64,000 bases of DNA, taken from NCBI GenBank assembly GCA_036345935.2, contig JADWOT020001221.1, positions 62,001 to 126,000 on the forward strand, given 5' to 3'. Both the position numbers and the translations under genes were made by a program. Source of the DNA: Taenia hydatigena. Lineage: Eukaryota > Platyhelminthes > Cestoda > Cyclophyllidea > Taeniidae. Each line of letters begins with the position of its first letter. Within the stretch, counting starts at the first letter, position 1. Below, in pieces: positions 24,004 to 35,429 of this stretch. Below the pieces are notes generated by a model. That model saw nothing but the letters and a program-made list of their open reading frames with translations. It did no database searches and had not been told where the DNA came from.

Positions 24004-24750
24004 GCGTAACTTCGCAATGAACGCAAGAGCGCCACCTTCAAGCCGATATCTTGTGCGGTAATGTCGCTAAGGAAAGTTTTTAACACCATAGCTTTCTAAT
24101 ATGCAGCATCATTTTATGAATGTTTCCGGAGTAATAAGGCGGCATTGAAGTCCACACTTGACGTTTTTATGCTCTAAAACCCGCCCATGTCTGTAGTTCA
24201 AAAAGTTCAAAGCGCTTTTTTGTTTTCTTTTATTTGCAATTAAGCTTTTTAACGAACCGCTGCAGAATGTTGCCCAAGGTTAAATAAAGCACTGCCTTAA
24301 TGCAGTTGACAAGGAGAACAACATTCGTGTTACATCTACACAGACAAGTCATCGCTCACAATTACAGTAAATTTCTCCTTGCTTCGAGAAAGTTGCATTC
24401 GCCGGTTTCCCTGTCCTTTTACGGTAAGATGGTCCACTTTAAGGCTGTTAGTTGAGATGCTATGGATGTAAAATGGTTTTGATCGTATTATTTGTGCACT
24501 TAGCTGCGGAGACACTGTAGCCTAATGTCAAGTTCATTTCCAGCGGTGTCTGCGTTACTATTCTGAAGAAGAGCATAACACAAGCCTTAGAATGTAGCCA
24601 CAGATTATCTTGACTGCTTCTTTATGTTCCGTCCCTATTCGGTGTTTCCATAGTGATGCACTATTTATTCCAAGATGCGTATGCAGCAACACCGCTATTG
24701 GGCATCACTCCTAAGTATATGCTCAGCTCCACTTATCAACACTTCGTAGG

Positions 24751-25504
24751 ATGTGTAAGGGGAAGATGGGCAACAACGTACAATGCAATGCGTTGCTTTT
24801 CTTTCGGATTAATTAGCGTAAAATAAATTGTTCTCAACGAAGCATCCTGGCTATGTGTCTACGCATGCATCTTTTCATGCAAGCATGACCTACAACGTCC
24901 CAAAAGGAAAACTTGACCGGTAAGTTATGCCTTCGATTTGATTTACTTTCCCGATTTATTTGTTTAAAGCGAGGCAATAAACAACTGAATTACTGCTGGT
25001 CTTACTTCTAAGCGCAATCGCAAGTGCCCGCAGCACAATACTGTAATTCGACCGGCAATAATAACGTGATGCAAAAATTTGGTTTAGAATGTGTGGTGCC
25101 TTTTTGACCAGGAGGTCAATGTGACGATTTGCAAAAAGAGCGAAACGCAATTCTACTCGTCACCAATATCACCGAATAAAATAAGTGCAATGACGAAAAC
25201 CTCGCAGCAGGTCTGTCTACGCATTCTTTCAGCCGAAACCTGTGCCCATTACCTGAATCGGTTTTACAGCTTTATGACCCGCCTGCCATCTCTTGCACTG
25301 CCATATTATCCTAGCTCTAACTTTATCTTCCATTCCTGCGATCTGGTACATTCGATATGCAACTCTCCGATCACCTCTCTTGCTGCCACTATTACCGTGC
25401 CTTATGCAGCATACAAAAGCATCATTGAGACGCTTGACAACGACATGAAAGCAACATCGTCTACTTCTCTACACCTATTGATGAAGTGAATGACAATGAA
25501 GTGA
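24751..25504. other. No recognised gene; one 132-codon ORF
   Basis: Plus-strand ORF 25091-25489 is long for this window but shows no domain. It is rich in Ser, Leu and Thr and lies in the same strand immediately upstream of the zinc-finger remnant, so it might have been part of the same gene. A near-perfect tandem of TGAAGTGAATGA occurs at about 25482-25508. Confidence 0.4.
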
Positions 25505-25798
25505 ATGAGGATTTGGCGATGTTTAGAGTGTAAGGAAGCATGTACCAGCTCCGCCTCTTTACGAATGCAGAGGCAAAGTCACTTACGCCTGTGGAAATGT
25601 TTTTTTTCTGTGATTAGGCTTCCTTTTCTGGCTTCCTGCCTATGCCGATCGGTCGAGCATGCCACAGCACATGCAGACACGCATGACGGCGAAGAGCTGC
25701 CGCTGATCTCACTGTCGTCGATCATTCATTCGCTATATTTTGCCCATCTGACAACTAAGAAGTTGCTCACTCCCCATTCTTGCTCTAGCCAACATTAA
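25505..25798 (+). pseudogene. Remnant of a C2H2 zinc-finger protein (two fingers)
   Basis: The ORF opens with WRCLECKEACTSSASLRM and then QRQSH. This has exact C-x2-C-x3-F-x5-L-x2-H-x3-H spacing, with the aromatic replaced by Cys and the first zinc histidine by Gln. Five residues on, a second unit starts KCFFSVIR and ends HADTHDGEELP, which resembles the H...H-TGEKP end and linker of C2H2 fingers. Its second cysteine and first histidine are replaced (Ser, Arg) in register. Such proteins bind DNA in the nucleus. With key ligands lost in both fingers it could not fold as a normal zinc finger, so a decayed gene is the likely reading. No other finger was found within 1 kb. Confidence 0.5.
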
Positions 25799-27649
25799 GA
25801 ATGATGCTTTGCTACCTGCATTGTCAAAACAGCAAAAGTTCGTGACATTGTCTCTGCCGCTTTGGGTAAAGGGTTGGAGATGCTTTTATCCCAAATTTAC
25901 GCGTTGACCTTATCAAGAGTCAGTGCTGCACGTTTTTACTTTGAAATAAATTGATAGCATTCGATTAAGGGCAGTAAAATGCAACTTTTTCTATCATTTT
26001 GGCCGAAATGGGCAGCAACCATTCAATAATGCCTACCGAATATGCCGCTCATGTTAATGATACCACGCCAGTACCTTAGAATGCTAAACTAAAGCATGCG
26101 GTGGCAAGTTTTATTCAGTCACAACTGCTAATGCTCAGACATATTGTTATAAGACGTACTATCGCAGAGTACTAAAAGGTTGTGCTACAAGTGCTTTGTG
26201 CGATGTCACCACTTACTAACTGCGTCAATTAAGCCAGTGGGGAAACGACTACAATTGCGGCAAATGAGCTCAATACCTTGCGCACAGTACTTTAAGGCAA
26301 GTTTAGATTTCAAATGATATCCCGCTTACGGCTTCGTATCCCGTCACTTTCGCCTTTCCACAGAACCGTCAGCGACGTAAGTATCTAAAGATGGGCCAGG
26401 CACGTCGATATGAAAGCCTGCTAGCTTATTTGACTTTTCACGATATCACCTCGCCTGTTGTGATACTTTAAACAGAATGGTCATCTTAAGCTGTCTTTAC
26501 ATTTACTTTTACACTCAGTGATGCAGCGAAGACTCAAGCTATTGGCAGACAATTGAAAAAAAATTAACTTTACAGTTAAGAGCCGGTTTTGACTTTGCCC
26601 AGTGCTCTCATTACATGGGATCAAACAAGCCCATATTTTGTCCCACTTCTGAATCATTAAATGGGTGACGCATTCTGATATGATAAGGAGGAGAATCAGT
26701 CTGCTACAACAAGAGGGTTTGTGCCACCTTTCATGCCTTCACCTTAAAGTTCACTGTCCGCAAGTCGAGTATTTCTTTACCCGAATCCTGATATGCGATA
26801 GAGGACTGCAGCTGCCGAAATGGACAATGGCGTAGATGCTCACAGACTCTGATAGCTTTTAAGGTCAGATGGGGTCGCGCAAAGGTCGTCTCGCATTTTT
26901 TATCCACAGCCCCTGTTATCCAAGGTGCTGGCTAGGTGACGGCACAAAGCGACGACGCCCCTAACCCTAACCCTAAGGTCGTAGCAATCGATGCCTTAAC
27001 TATGTCCAACCTCCCAGAGATCACCAATCCCACATCGCCAACATCGACAAAACTAATCGTATCGGAAACATTAAACGCTCTACTCTTACAGCTACGTGTT
27101 CCTTGCCCATCTAACTTGGCTCAAGCTAAGATGCTTTGAAATGACTCATGCTAACTGCTTGCATTGCTATCGTTGACTGATGGTTATCAAAGCCTGTTCA
27201 ACCCGGTCAAGCCGTCAGCGCCATTGATAACAGACTGCACAAGTCCACCAGGTACAGTGGTTCTTACGGCTGCGATTATGAATGCAGAGTCATGCATCAG
27301 GTTGTACAATTACCCGATTTAATCCTTAATCCTTAACAAGCCACCATGCAGCGAAACTACACGTAGGGTGAGCCACGGAACAACTCAAACACTGCAGTGA
27401 TGACCCTAACATTTGTTTGTAGCCAAATTTCGTCCATATGTCAAACTCTGTACTTTGGGCGCAGTAAACGGTGCTGTTGATTAGATCTGACTGACCTATC
27501 AAAAGTCTACCAGTTGCTGAACCCAATAGAAGTATGGACGACATCACAGCACGCCATCCGGAAACAATACCTTCTATATAACAAAGAAGATCCTGCTTTC
27601 ACTCCAATTATTAATTCTTAACTCGCAATTCGTTTTCATGTAAGACTTA
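25799..27649. other. No recognised gene
   Basis: AT-rich with scattered GC patches. ORF 26936-27139 (plus) contains a short telomere-type repeat, reported separately. A minus-strand 73-codon ORF at 27326-27547 has no domain. Confidence 0.45.
26959..26976 (+). repeat. Three tandem CCCTAA units (telomere-type motif)
   Basis: Exactly three head-to-tail CCCTAA units, the animal telomere repeat read on the C-rich strand. They lie in a 68-codon ORF as APNPNPK. Three copies are too few for a chromosome end and fit an interstitial fragment, a break-repair scar or chance. Confidence 0.6.
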
Positions 27650-28521
27650 CAGAGGATATCAAACAAGTTATTTTCACACTGATTGATAATTCAGAGCAAG
27701 TGTGAAGATTGCAACCTCCCTTCTTAGCTCGCATGCTTCCCATTATAAATCACACCTCACATTCAAATTTAGTAAACATGCTATGAAAAGACCTTACTTT
27801 AGCAACCTTATTACAAAAATCAAGGATAATTAAAGAAGCAAAATATTTATTAAAGGGATATATTGGATCTCACAAAGGCATGGCGATTGATACAAAGAAG
27901 CTGGTCATCTAAAACAATAAAAGGATTGCATTGCAAGGAACGATAAAATTAAAACAGTGCCATGCAGCGTGTGCCCAAATATAGGCGTTTGTACAAAGTA
28001 GCGCATTTGGGGGTAAGAAAGAAAAAAAGTGCTGATGCACTTGACTACGTACTAAAAATGCGTAAAGTCATATTCAAAATCTATGCAGGACATAACTCTC
28101 AATACAAAAGCTGCGCTTCTTACACAAAAGTGGGAGAAGCTGTCAAAGCAGTCACCTAAAATTCCTATACCTGATAGTCATGCAACACAGCGAGAGCATA
28201 GGAAATGGTAAAATCAACACTGGCAAAGGAAAATGTACACTACATCAGGTGGCGCTCAGGCAAACACTGAGTAGCGACATCCAAAACACCATGATAGGTT
28301 ATAACAGCATGTGTAACTCTTTTCGATATTGAGCATCATATATCAAAGTGATAACAATGTAGTAGCTTACTCAGCTTTGAGCGCATTAACCATTATAAAA
28401 CCGGATAGACTACCTTGGTGTACTGTAAAATTGTCAAAAGGCAAGGCGCCTCATTCGTGATCGTCCTCTAAAAAGGGGGAAATAACACCTGAAATTACGC
28501 TGGCATGAGCTGTAACAGTCG
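27650..28521. repeat. 3' flank of the CELF gene, shared with 22200-22990
   Basis: This stretch follows the CELF stop codon on the minus strand and aligns with 22200-22990. A minus-strand AATAAA (TTTATT on plus, about 27846-27851) is the first clear polyadenylation signal seen, about 670 bases beyond the stop, so most of this stretch could be 3' UTR. ORF 27962-28159 (plus) is basic and domain-free. Confidence 0.45.
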
Positions 28522-30715
28522 TTAAGACCTATGGCCTATGAAAGGCCTACCTTCCAGGCGCTTTAATTGAACTCTTAATCTTTTCCTTCCCAAAGCATAG
28601 CCATCCATTGCGCGGATTGCGTTCTGCGCACTCGCGGCATTGTCGTAGCCGACAAGACCTGTATAAATGGATGCACAGCGGTTAACAGAGATCGTGGCAA
28701 TTTAAAGGACAGTTAACCAAACATGTGTACTTACCAAAGCCTTTGCTTTGGCCTGTCGTTCTGTCCAAAAATATCTTCACACTCAATACTCGCCCAAATG
28801 GCGTAAACAGATTGTGTAAATTCTTTTCACTACATTCCTGAGGAATATGGAAGATGAATAGGTTGGAGCCTTTTGGGCCCCTTCTCATTGACTCCCATCC
28901 AACGGATTCTTGGTGAAGAGGGGTGTTTGCAACTTGGGCGGGGCATTGAGCAGCCACTGCTGTTAAAGGCAAAAGAAAATAATGCATTCGAAAGAATTTT
29001 CAGGCATGAGGAAATAAAAGGAGAAGCACAAGCTTACCATATCCAAACTGGGGATCGATGCACACAGGTGGGTGGGTAGCTTAAAGTAATGCATGATGGT
29101 GAATGGCTAGAAAGGCATAATTTCCACAGCAAAGGACGGCAAACGACAACTCACCTGCGCTGTTATAAGAAGTGCTTGGCATTGTAAGTTGCACATTCCA
29201 ACTCGGGTAAAATTGGTTGTTCTGAAGTACACTGGTAGCAAGATATTGCTGTTGCTGACGCAGCATGAGCTGCTGTAAGTTGTGTTGAGCCACCAGAGAT
29301 GCAATGTACTGCACCACTAAGGGATTATTTTTTGCTTCTAGAGCAGCAATTGTGTTGCTGATGGCTAACCCAGCGTTGTCGGTTACAGCAACGGCTGCAG
29401 GATTCGGCCATACTGGGAACGAAATCGCTGCACTTGGCAGGATCTGTGCAACTGCTGCGGGACCCTGCAATGGTAGAACAGACCTTTTGTCTCAGCCTTT
29501 GCCCACATATGTAACCATCAGAAGCATTTTAGTCGTCAGCAACTAAAACAGGCCTTGTGCATATAGTGGAAGCATGATTTCCTTAGCTAATCCTCGGACG
29601 AATGTGCTTACGGATTGTAGCGGCGGAAGACAATTGCCGAATTCACCACCAAGTGGAGCAGTAGCAGCCATGGGGCAATTTATATGGAAATTTGTAGTAA
29701 GCTGTGTAATATTATGACCTCCGAGAGAGATCACAGCTGGAGTCGAACTTGGATTAGATGGTGACGCGAAGTCGTTGAGTAGAGGTATCGACCCAGCTGC
29801 TTCCATATTTCTTTCGTAAGGTGCACCAGTAGCCGCTTTTGGCGACAAATTATCTGAGTTCTATCAAAAGCAATCGTCGTTTTTAAATACAAAAAGGCAC
29901 GGATAGGTCATGGCCGTACTGCAGCCCAATTCCAAGTACTTACGGTTACTGTGGAAATTCCATCTGCAAGAGCCGACGGGTTAGGTCCTCTTGGGCCAAA
30001 AGGGTCCTCCAAGGCACGATCTTTATTTTAATTAAAAAGTAATTGTGATTTAAAGCAAAAATGACGTCAGTGAAAAAAAGAAAATATGAAATGCATTTTC
30101 CAACTTCACGGCCTTTTAAAATTGCATAGCATGCCCACTCTCTCACTAGTAGACAGGCCTTCCTATTTAATACTGACGAAATCGGTCATGACCTTCCCAC
30201 AATAAAATCAGCCACAACCTTAAAATTTCCCTCAAGTGAGCTAAACCCAGAAGCGCGTATTTGAATGTCAAAATAGATAATAATTTTAAAATGGGTCACT
30301 TCGCTGGGTGTGTACTACTAACAAACTAAAGTGGATAAACAGGGATTGGGACACATTCCGCACTTGGTGGCTCTTTTGAGAGTACCGCCAAAACATCAAC
30401 AAGTTAAGAGGATAGCTTTGCCAACTCCACACACAAAATCGATAGAATTTGGCAAATTTTCCCATATAGATACGAAAGCAAGCAACTTAAATTTAAATTT
30501 CTGCTTATCACTACCTTATTATTAAGCTGCAAAGTGCCAAGAAAGGGAATAATTTGGATAATACATGCAGAAACCGGGTGGCTTCATAAAAAATCAAGCT
30601 TATAATCCTAAAAACATACCATCTGACAAGGACACTATAAATTTGAAGCACTCACTGGAACTTCTGTCCCCCTGAACTTGAGATGCAACACTAGAGTTGG
30701 AATTGGCTGATTCCG
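28522..30715 (-). CDS. CELF/Bruno-like RNA-binding protein, six 3'-terminal exons
   Basis: CELF/Bruno proteins bind GU-rich RNA and control splicing and mRNA translation or decay. Exons on the minus strand: 30656-30715, 29944-30020, 29612-29860, 29155-29464, 28735-28959 and 28522-28658 (stop TAA at 28524-28522). Introns are 635, 83, 147, 195 and 76 bp with GT-AG ends, and phases agree at all five junctions, giving about 351 codons. The first five exons carry the low-complexity linker ([20 protein letters not shown]) and the start of RRM3: RNP2 is LFIFHI, preceded by GPKGSN. RNP1 is KGFGLVGY, split by the last intron. The protein ends [16 protein letters not shown], the usual CELF position just after RRM3. 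RRM1 and RRM2 should lie upstream (higher coordinates) but were not found, so they are probably beyond long introns. The 30715 boundary is the least certain. Family assignment is firm; the subtype is not. Confidence 0.88.
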
Positions 30716-31199
30716 CTGTACAATCCATGCGTGTAGGAATGCAGCACAATGAATGATTCAGGGCTACGTGTCGCCCCAACACGAAGTTTGGACCTAAGTG
30801 GTGCCGCTACTACACAACTTTGATCTTTGTACATTTCGTTGGTGTGTCCGTTGTCCATATTCTAAGCGCTTATTCGCTAATGGATGAATCTCAAGTCCCG
30901 CTCTAGTGCATTGTTGGTTGGGAGTGATCAATGAGAGACTGAGACATCTGATTGGACAAGCTCATGAGTCTATATAACTTCGGCTCATTTGGTGTCAAAA
31001 CTAGCGGTTTTTATCATGCTTGTCATGCACTAAAAGAGACTGCTAATATTATTGTTGGTTTTATATGACTTTGCTCAATAAATGGGTAATGAGATGTCCT
31101 TTTGTGGTGATTTGGCACACAGACGAGGTCTACGATGGATAAAACTCTTGAGTCAGCTGTTAAACTTAATAATGTCTCCCAACAAAATCAGCGGAATAA
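30716..31199. other. Presumed CELF intron, no features
   Basis: Upstream of the first identified CELF exon on the minus strand. A minus-strand ATG lies in frame near 30731, so an alternative short start exon is possible, but no promoter signal was recognised. No RRM coding sequence was seen. Confidence 0.4.
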
Positions 31200-32400
31200 C
31201 ATTTTGTTTTACACTAATTTTGTCCCTTAGGGCGGACAAATTCACATCCACGTGAAGTTGTCCTAAGAATAAGTAAGACAAAAGTGGTTCAGACCGTATG
31301 TGGGATCTTTGATTCGGCTTCCAACTGTAAAGTGCAAATGTGCATTATCTCGAGCAATTTTTGCTGATTTGAGGAAGCAAGTTAGCCCAAATGCAGAAAA
31401 GGAAGTGTAAAAAGAGTCAAACACATTGATAAGTAATCACTGCTGGCAATAAACACCTTAACCACACTAGAAATTATCTTTGCATGACTTTAGTGAAAGC
31501 ATCCCGGTATTTTTCTTGTTAAAAAGGCAAAGGTACTTCCATCAATGCATACATTCTGCCATCTAAATTAGTCTGGGAGGACGTTAAACGTAAAATTACT
31601 TGAAGTTACGGTATCTCCATGTCCAGCTTGAAGCATTTAACATATCTTTGGGTTTGATGTAAGGATGCCACCTTCGAGCCGAGATCAAAATACGTCGGGC
31701 AGGATCTGTGTGGTGATACCCTTTATGAAAGTTACTTTAAGAATTTGTTCATCTGATTTATGGTACAAGTATATGCGTGTTGCTCGAGTGATCAATTGGC
31801 ATTGAAGATCACAATTAACATTTTCGCCTTAAGTTAAGCGCATTTAAGTGTTGATTATAAGAGGACGATAAGTCTTTATCCTTTATTTGGAAAAATTCAA
31901 AGAGCAGGATTTATTCTGTGACATGCACAAGCACTTACTTGGAATTGATTTTCCTTTTTTTGGCAAAATGAACTAGGTAACGCTTAACGGCGTTTCGCTC
32001 AAGGAGAATAAAGCCATGGAAATTAGACTCATGATTCTACACAAATTATCCCCTCTCGATTAACACCGTAAAAAAGCTAGTTGGCGAGACTTGTTAAAGT
32101 CAGCTAATGACTGTTTCAATGGGCATACTGTAATAAGATTTTGCCTGTAATCATAAGCTTACCGGTAACCCGATTCGCATGCTCATTTGCACAGAAATTC
32201 TAGCCACTACGCCATGATCACAATAGCATACGATACTGCGGAAAACTAGATAAATGTATGCAATGCTTCCCCTCCTCCATTTCCCAACCTTGTCTCCCGC
32301 ACCCGAATGGGATCTATGCAGATGGCCAAGTAGTGATGCATTGAGATCGCCGTTATGCAATTAACCTAGATCATGTATCAATGTTTCACACTCGGAAAAG
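31200..32400. repeat. Right part of the CELF-locus duplication (partner of 23460-24750)
   Basis: Collinear with 23460-24750. Anchors are AAATTCACATCCACGTGAAG (31239), ATCTCCATGTCCAGCTTGAAG (31614) and TAGTGATGCATTGAGATCGC (32330, partner near 24652). The copy here has stops where the 23.8 kb copy keeps an ORF. If the CELF gene extends rightwards, this sits in one of its introns. Confidence 0.55.
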
Positions 32401-33499
32401 ACAGGGTAACGAAAATTGCTTATAAGGCTACACCCATTCGCAATCCGTACAGTATTCACATTTAATCAGCGTTAGTAAACTTTAATTCAGAATACATAGT
32501 GGCTTTCCTGAACAGGAGGCCTGCGTGGCAATCAGTAACAAATTCACCACTCGCTCCGTCGAGTAAGTGTAGGGATGTTTTTATTTATTACAAAGAAGGC
32601 GATGTCGTGGCCATAAGTGATAGCAATTTGCATGAAATCCTTAACATCCCCAATCTATAGACGCAAAACTTTAGCTAGAGACTCATTAAGATATTCCATG
32701 GAAAGCATTTAGCGCTAACGGGGTGGGCTGAATTTGAGCTCTACCAAACTGCTGTGCTTTAATCTATCAAGGTAACATTACATAATGATGTTAACAATCT
32801 TGACCGTAGAGATTATGGGTTATATAGAGGTAAAGTCTCGGGGACGTTAGAGTTGAGTCAGCATAGAGAAATTCGCGACCGTGCTTCACAGCGTTCATAT
32901 CCGAGTCTGAGTATTTGGTCTCAGATTCAGCATGTCTAAGCGACAACCACCATCTGTGTTTTTGAGGAGCTACGTTTAAGTGTAGACTATTCATTAACGG
33001 TTCTATTTAGCAGCAAACTTGTTAGCTCATCCGTCTGCTTACGTCGAGTCAGTAAACGTTGATTGGCTTCCTTAGGGTAAGCTATAAAATCGCCAACTTA
33101 AGCCAGATACGAACTAAGCTTGACATTTGCTATTGCGTTTCAGTAAATAAAGACAAACTAAAAGAACTAGCCAAATGAAAAACTAAAGCTGTAGTTTCGC
33201 TGATTTCATCGTATTTAAGTCAAAAGCAAGTCTGCCTTACATGTACTAGATAAAATAGACCAACAATTTTAAGCACTGAACATAGACTAAAAATGTTAGT
33301 CAGGTCTTCAAGAGAGGCATGACCTTGCTGTCTACACTAAGATGAGGTGCATTAAAAGCTGCTACTTGGATTTCAATTAGGATTTGCAATGAAACAACGC
33401 TGTCTTTAAATACAATCCACGCAGAAGATGCAGAAATTAATGGCGGACACTAGCGTCAGCACGTTGGATGAAGCACAAATTATATCTATTCTTAATGCT
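32401..33499. other. No recognised gene
   Basis: Short ORFs only. The minus strand was checked by eye for RRM RNP1 or RNP2 motifs that would continue the CELF gene; none was seen. Confidence 0.4.
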
Positions 33500-34750
33500 G
33501 CTTTTGAAATCACAACCAATATACACTGTTTTTTAGCTACGCCTGGTGAAAGCGAGGGCTTCATAAAATCATTTAAATGGTGAGATGCAAATCATTGCGG
33601 CGCAAAATTGACCTAGAATAACGCGGAGGAGGGAGACAATTTTTGAAGGAGAAGTTTATATTGAAGGGAGAACAAGATAACACCTATGATGAGACACGGG
33701 TAGAATGCTAGTCATATTCGAGAAGCTAACCAACCACTTATACTTCATCTATTTCGTTCTAAGACTCATTCTGATTAACTGCGCTTGCGATGCTTTTCCA
33801 GAACTAATCATATACCATAAAGTTGGGCTGGAAAGAATAGGGGCTTTTATTGAAGGCAAAATAGGTAAGCTGTAAGAAAAAAAAGGCGGAGTCCTACAAC
33901 TTGAAATGAAACGTCTATTTTCTAATATCGACGCAGCGAAACCCGCCTTGATACTCATTTGCCTAGCAATGGTACAGACCACTTGCAGTGTGGCAAAGTT
34001 TGAAGGAATTATTTGGAAACTGTTATACTTCTAAACTGTCATTATTTTGTCATTGAATAAATTAACACACGACAAAACCCATCATTCCCAGATTAGAAGC
34101 ACGTAGAAATTTCGTCAAAATTTTCCTCGTCCTACATAGCGGTGGTCCTAGACACAATTTGTGCCGGTTCATCTAACATCAAAGGAGAGGTCATAAATTC
34201 ACTCAACGATCTATTGATTGAGGCTATCTTTAAAAATTAGTGGTTTTGTCTCCATGGAACAGGATAATGTTAGCCTAAGGGAAATAAGCAGTTAATATTT
34301 CAAAAGACTCGACTCATTTCACAAAAACTCTCATCCAAGACCGGCAGTGTTATATACCTCGAAACTACAAGTTTCGTCAAAACCTAATTTTCGGTGGCCG
34401 CCTGTATCAAAATCAACAGCATTTGGAAGTGGTGCCCTTTTGGCTTGCATCGACTAACAGCGCTCCGACTTTTACTTTAAATGAGGTCATCGACACTGCA
34501 TAGTATGAACAGTTAACATTTGAGGTGGATTGCGGTACAAGTTAGGCCTAGCTGCAACACACTAATCGCATTTTTTATTCACGGTACTTGCGTGACACCT
34601 CTGGATAACCTGTATCAGCTCCCTTTGAAGGTGTTTAAGATCAGGCGTCGTGCTAAGTGGTCATCGTTGTTGGCCATCTCCGTATTTTCCCTTGGAGTTC
34701 CAGAGAAATTTGAGACTTTACAAGGGTTAGTGTGACAGTCACACTCAAGC
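33500..34750. repeat. Unit 1 of a diverged tandem duplication (with 35430-36460)
   Basis: Unit 1 contains AAACGTCTATTTTCTAATAT at 33908, which matches AAACGACTGTTTTCCAAAAT at 35860 and continues for about 80 bp at near 70% identity. A second anchor is GTGACACCTCTGGATAACCT at 34591, matching GTAACACTTCTGGGTGGCCT at 36364. The spacing between units drifts from about 1.95 to 1.77 kb, showing indels. The minus-strand ORF 33749-33982 (MSIKAGFAASILENRRF) has a broken counterpart in unit 2. The identity of the repeat is unknown. Confidence 0.55.
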
Positions 34751-35429
34751 AGCATTAATTTGGCCATATAATATTGACTTTGGAGGTTGTGGTAACCCTT
34801 CTGACCAAGAGATTAGTGTTACGAAAGTGTTGCACGCTAGTAAAAAAATGAACCCCTTTCCAGCATAACTAGTGTTACGTTTTAACGAATCCTCTACCAT
34901 TCAATCGATTTAGTAAGTTTAACTGGATTATTTCATTGATAACAATGAGATGGGCCTTAAAGTCAGAGGTGATGGCCATTTGCTTGGCATTCTCAACATA
35001 AAATCTGCGGTTATTCGAGTTTAGCTAGAGTCCCGTCTGGATGTCTCATGACAAATATTCACTGCTAGCATGGTTCGGATGATATTGATTACTGGCGACC
35101 AGCTGAGTCTTTATCCGTCATTGTGGTATGACATCACATTAGGTATTAATCATGCCTGCAGTGATTTTTGGACTATCCCTCTGAGGTCAGGGGGGTCGGA
35201 CCTAAGTCGGATTAGCAAATTTCGCGACTGCACCTAATGGCACGCACAGACACGACCTATGTCATTATGTACTAAGGTACAGTTCATTGTTACCTGTTCA
35301 AGCATGACTGGATTCAGTTGCTTCCTTGCAAATACATCCCTGTGCTTGTGCTGATTTGACGAAACATAGTTTGGTTTTTTTGGAATCAGCTAGATAATCG
35401 TCACTTTAGGCAAAACATGGATTAAGCCT
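34751..35429. other. Spacer between the tandem units, no feature
   Basis: No ORF of note, no repeat match found and no RNA gene. Confidence 0.45.

Larger units (their letters stand above)
22200..24750 (-). repeat. Decayed duplicate of the CELF 3' locus (partner of 27650-32400)
   Basis: The block aligns collinearly and in the same orientation with 27650-28990 and then 31200-32400. Left anchors: CAACCT....CGTAGTTCACCCCTGGCA (22256) with the equivalent at 27708; and GCGATACAAA.GAGCTATGG.CA (22492) with 27886. Middle anchor: the RRM3 exons. Right anchors: ATTTACACCTCGGTGAAGGCG (23470) with 31239, and CTTTATGTCCTGCTTGAG (23978) with 31617. The roughly 2.2 kb corresponding to 29.0-31.2 kb (linker exons) is absent from this copy. 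Identity is about 65-70%. Because flanks and an intron are shared, it arose from DNA duplication, not from an mRNA. Confidence 0.68.

Noticed and set aside
26959..26976. Chromosome end
   Set aside because: Three telomere units only, with ordinary sequence on both sides.
29107..29546. Alternative ORFs on both strands over the CELF linker exon
   Set aside because: They are shadows of the phased CELF exon 29155-29464 and have no splice or domain support.
32151..32360. Possible upstream CELF exon bounded by TTCCGCAG and GTAAGC on the minus strand
   Set aside because: The splice signals look fair, but none of the three frames matches RRM1, RRM2 or the linker.
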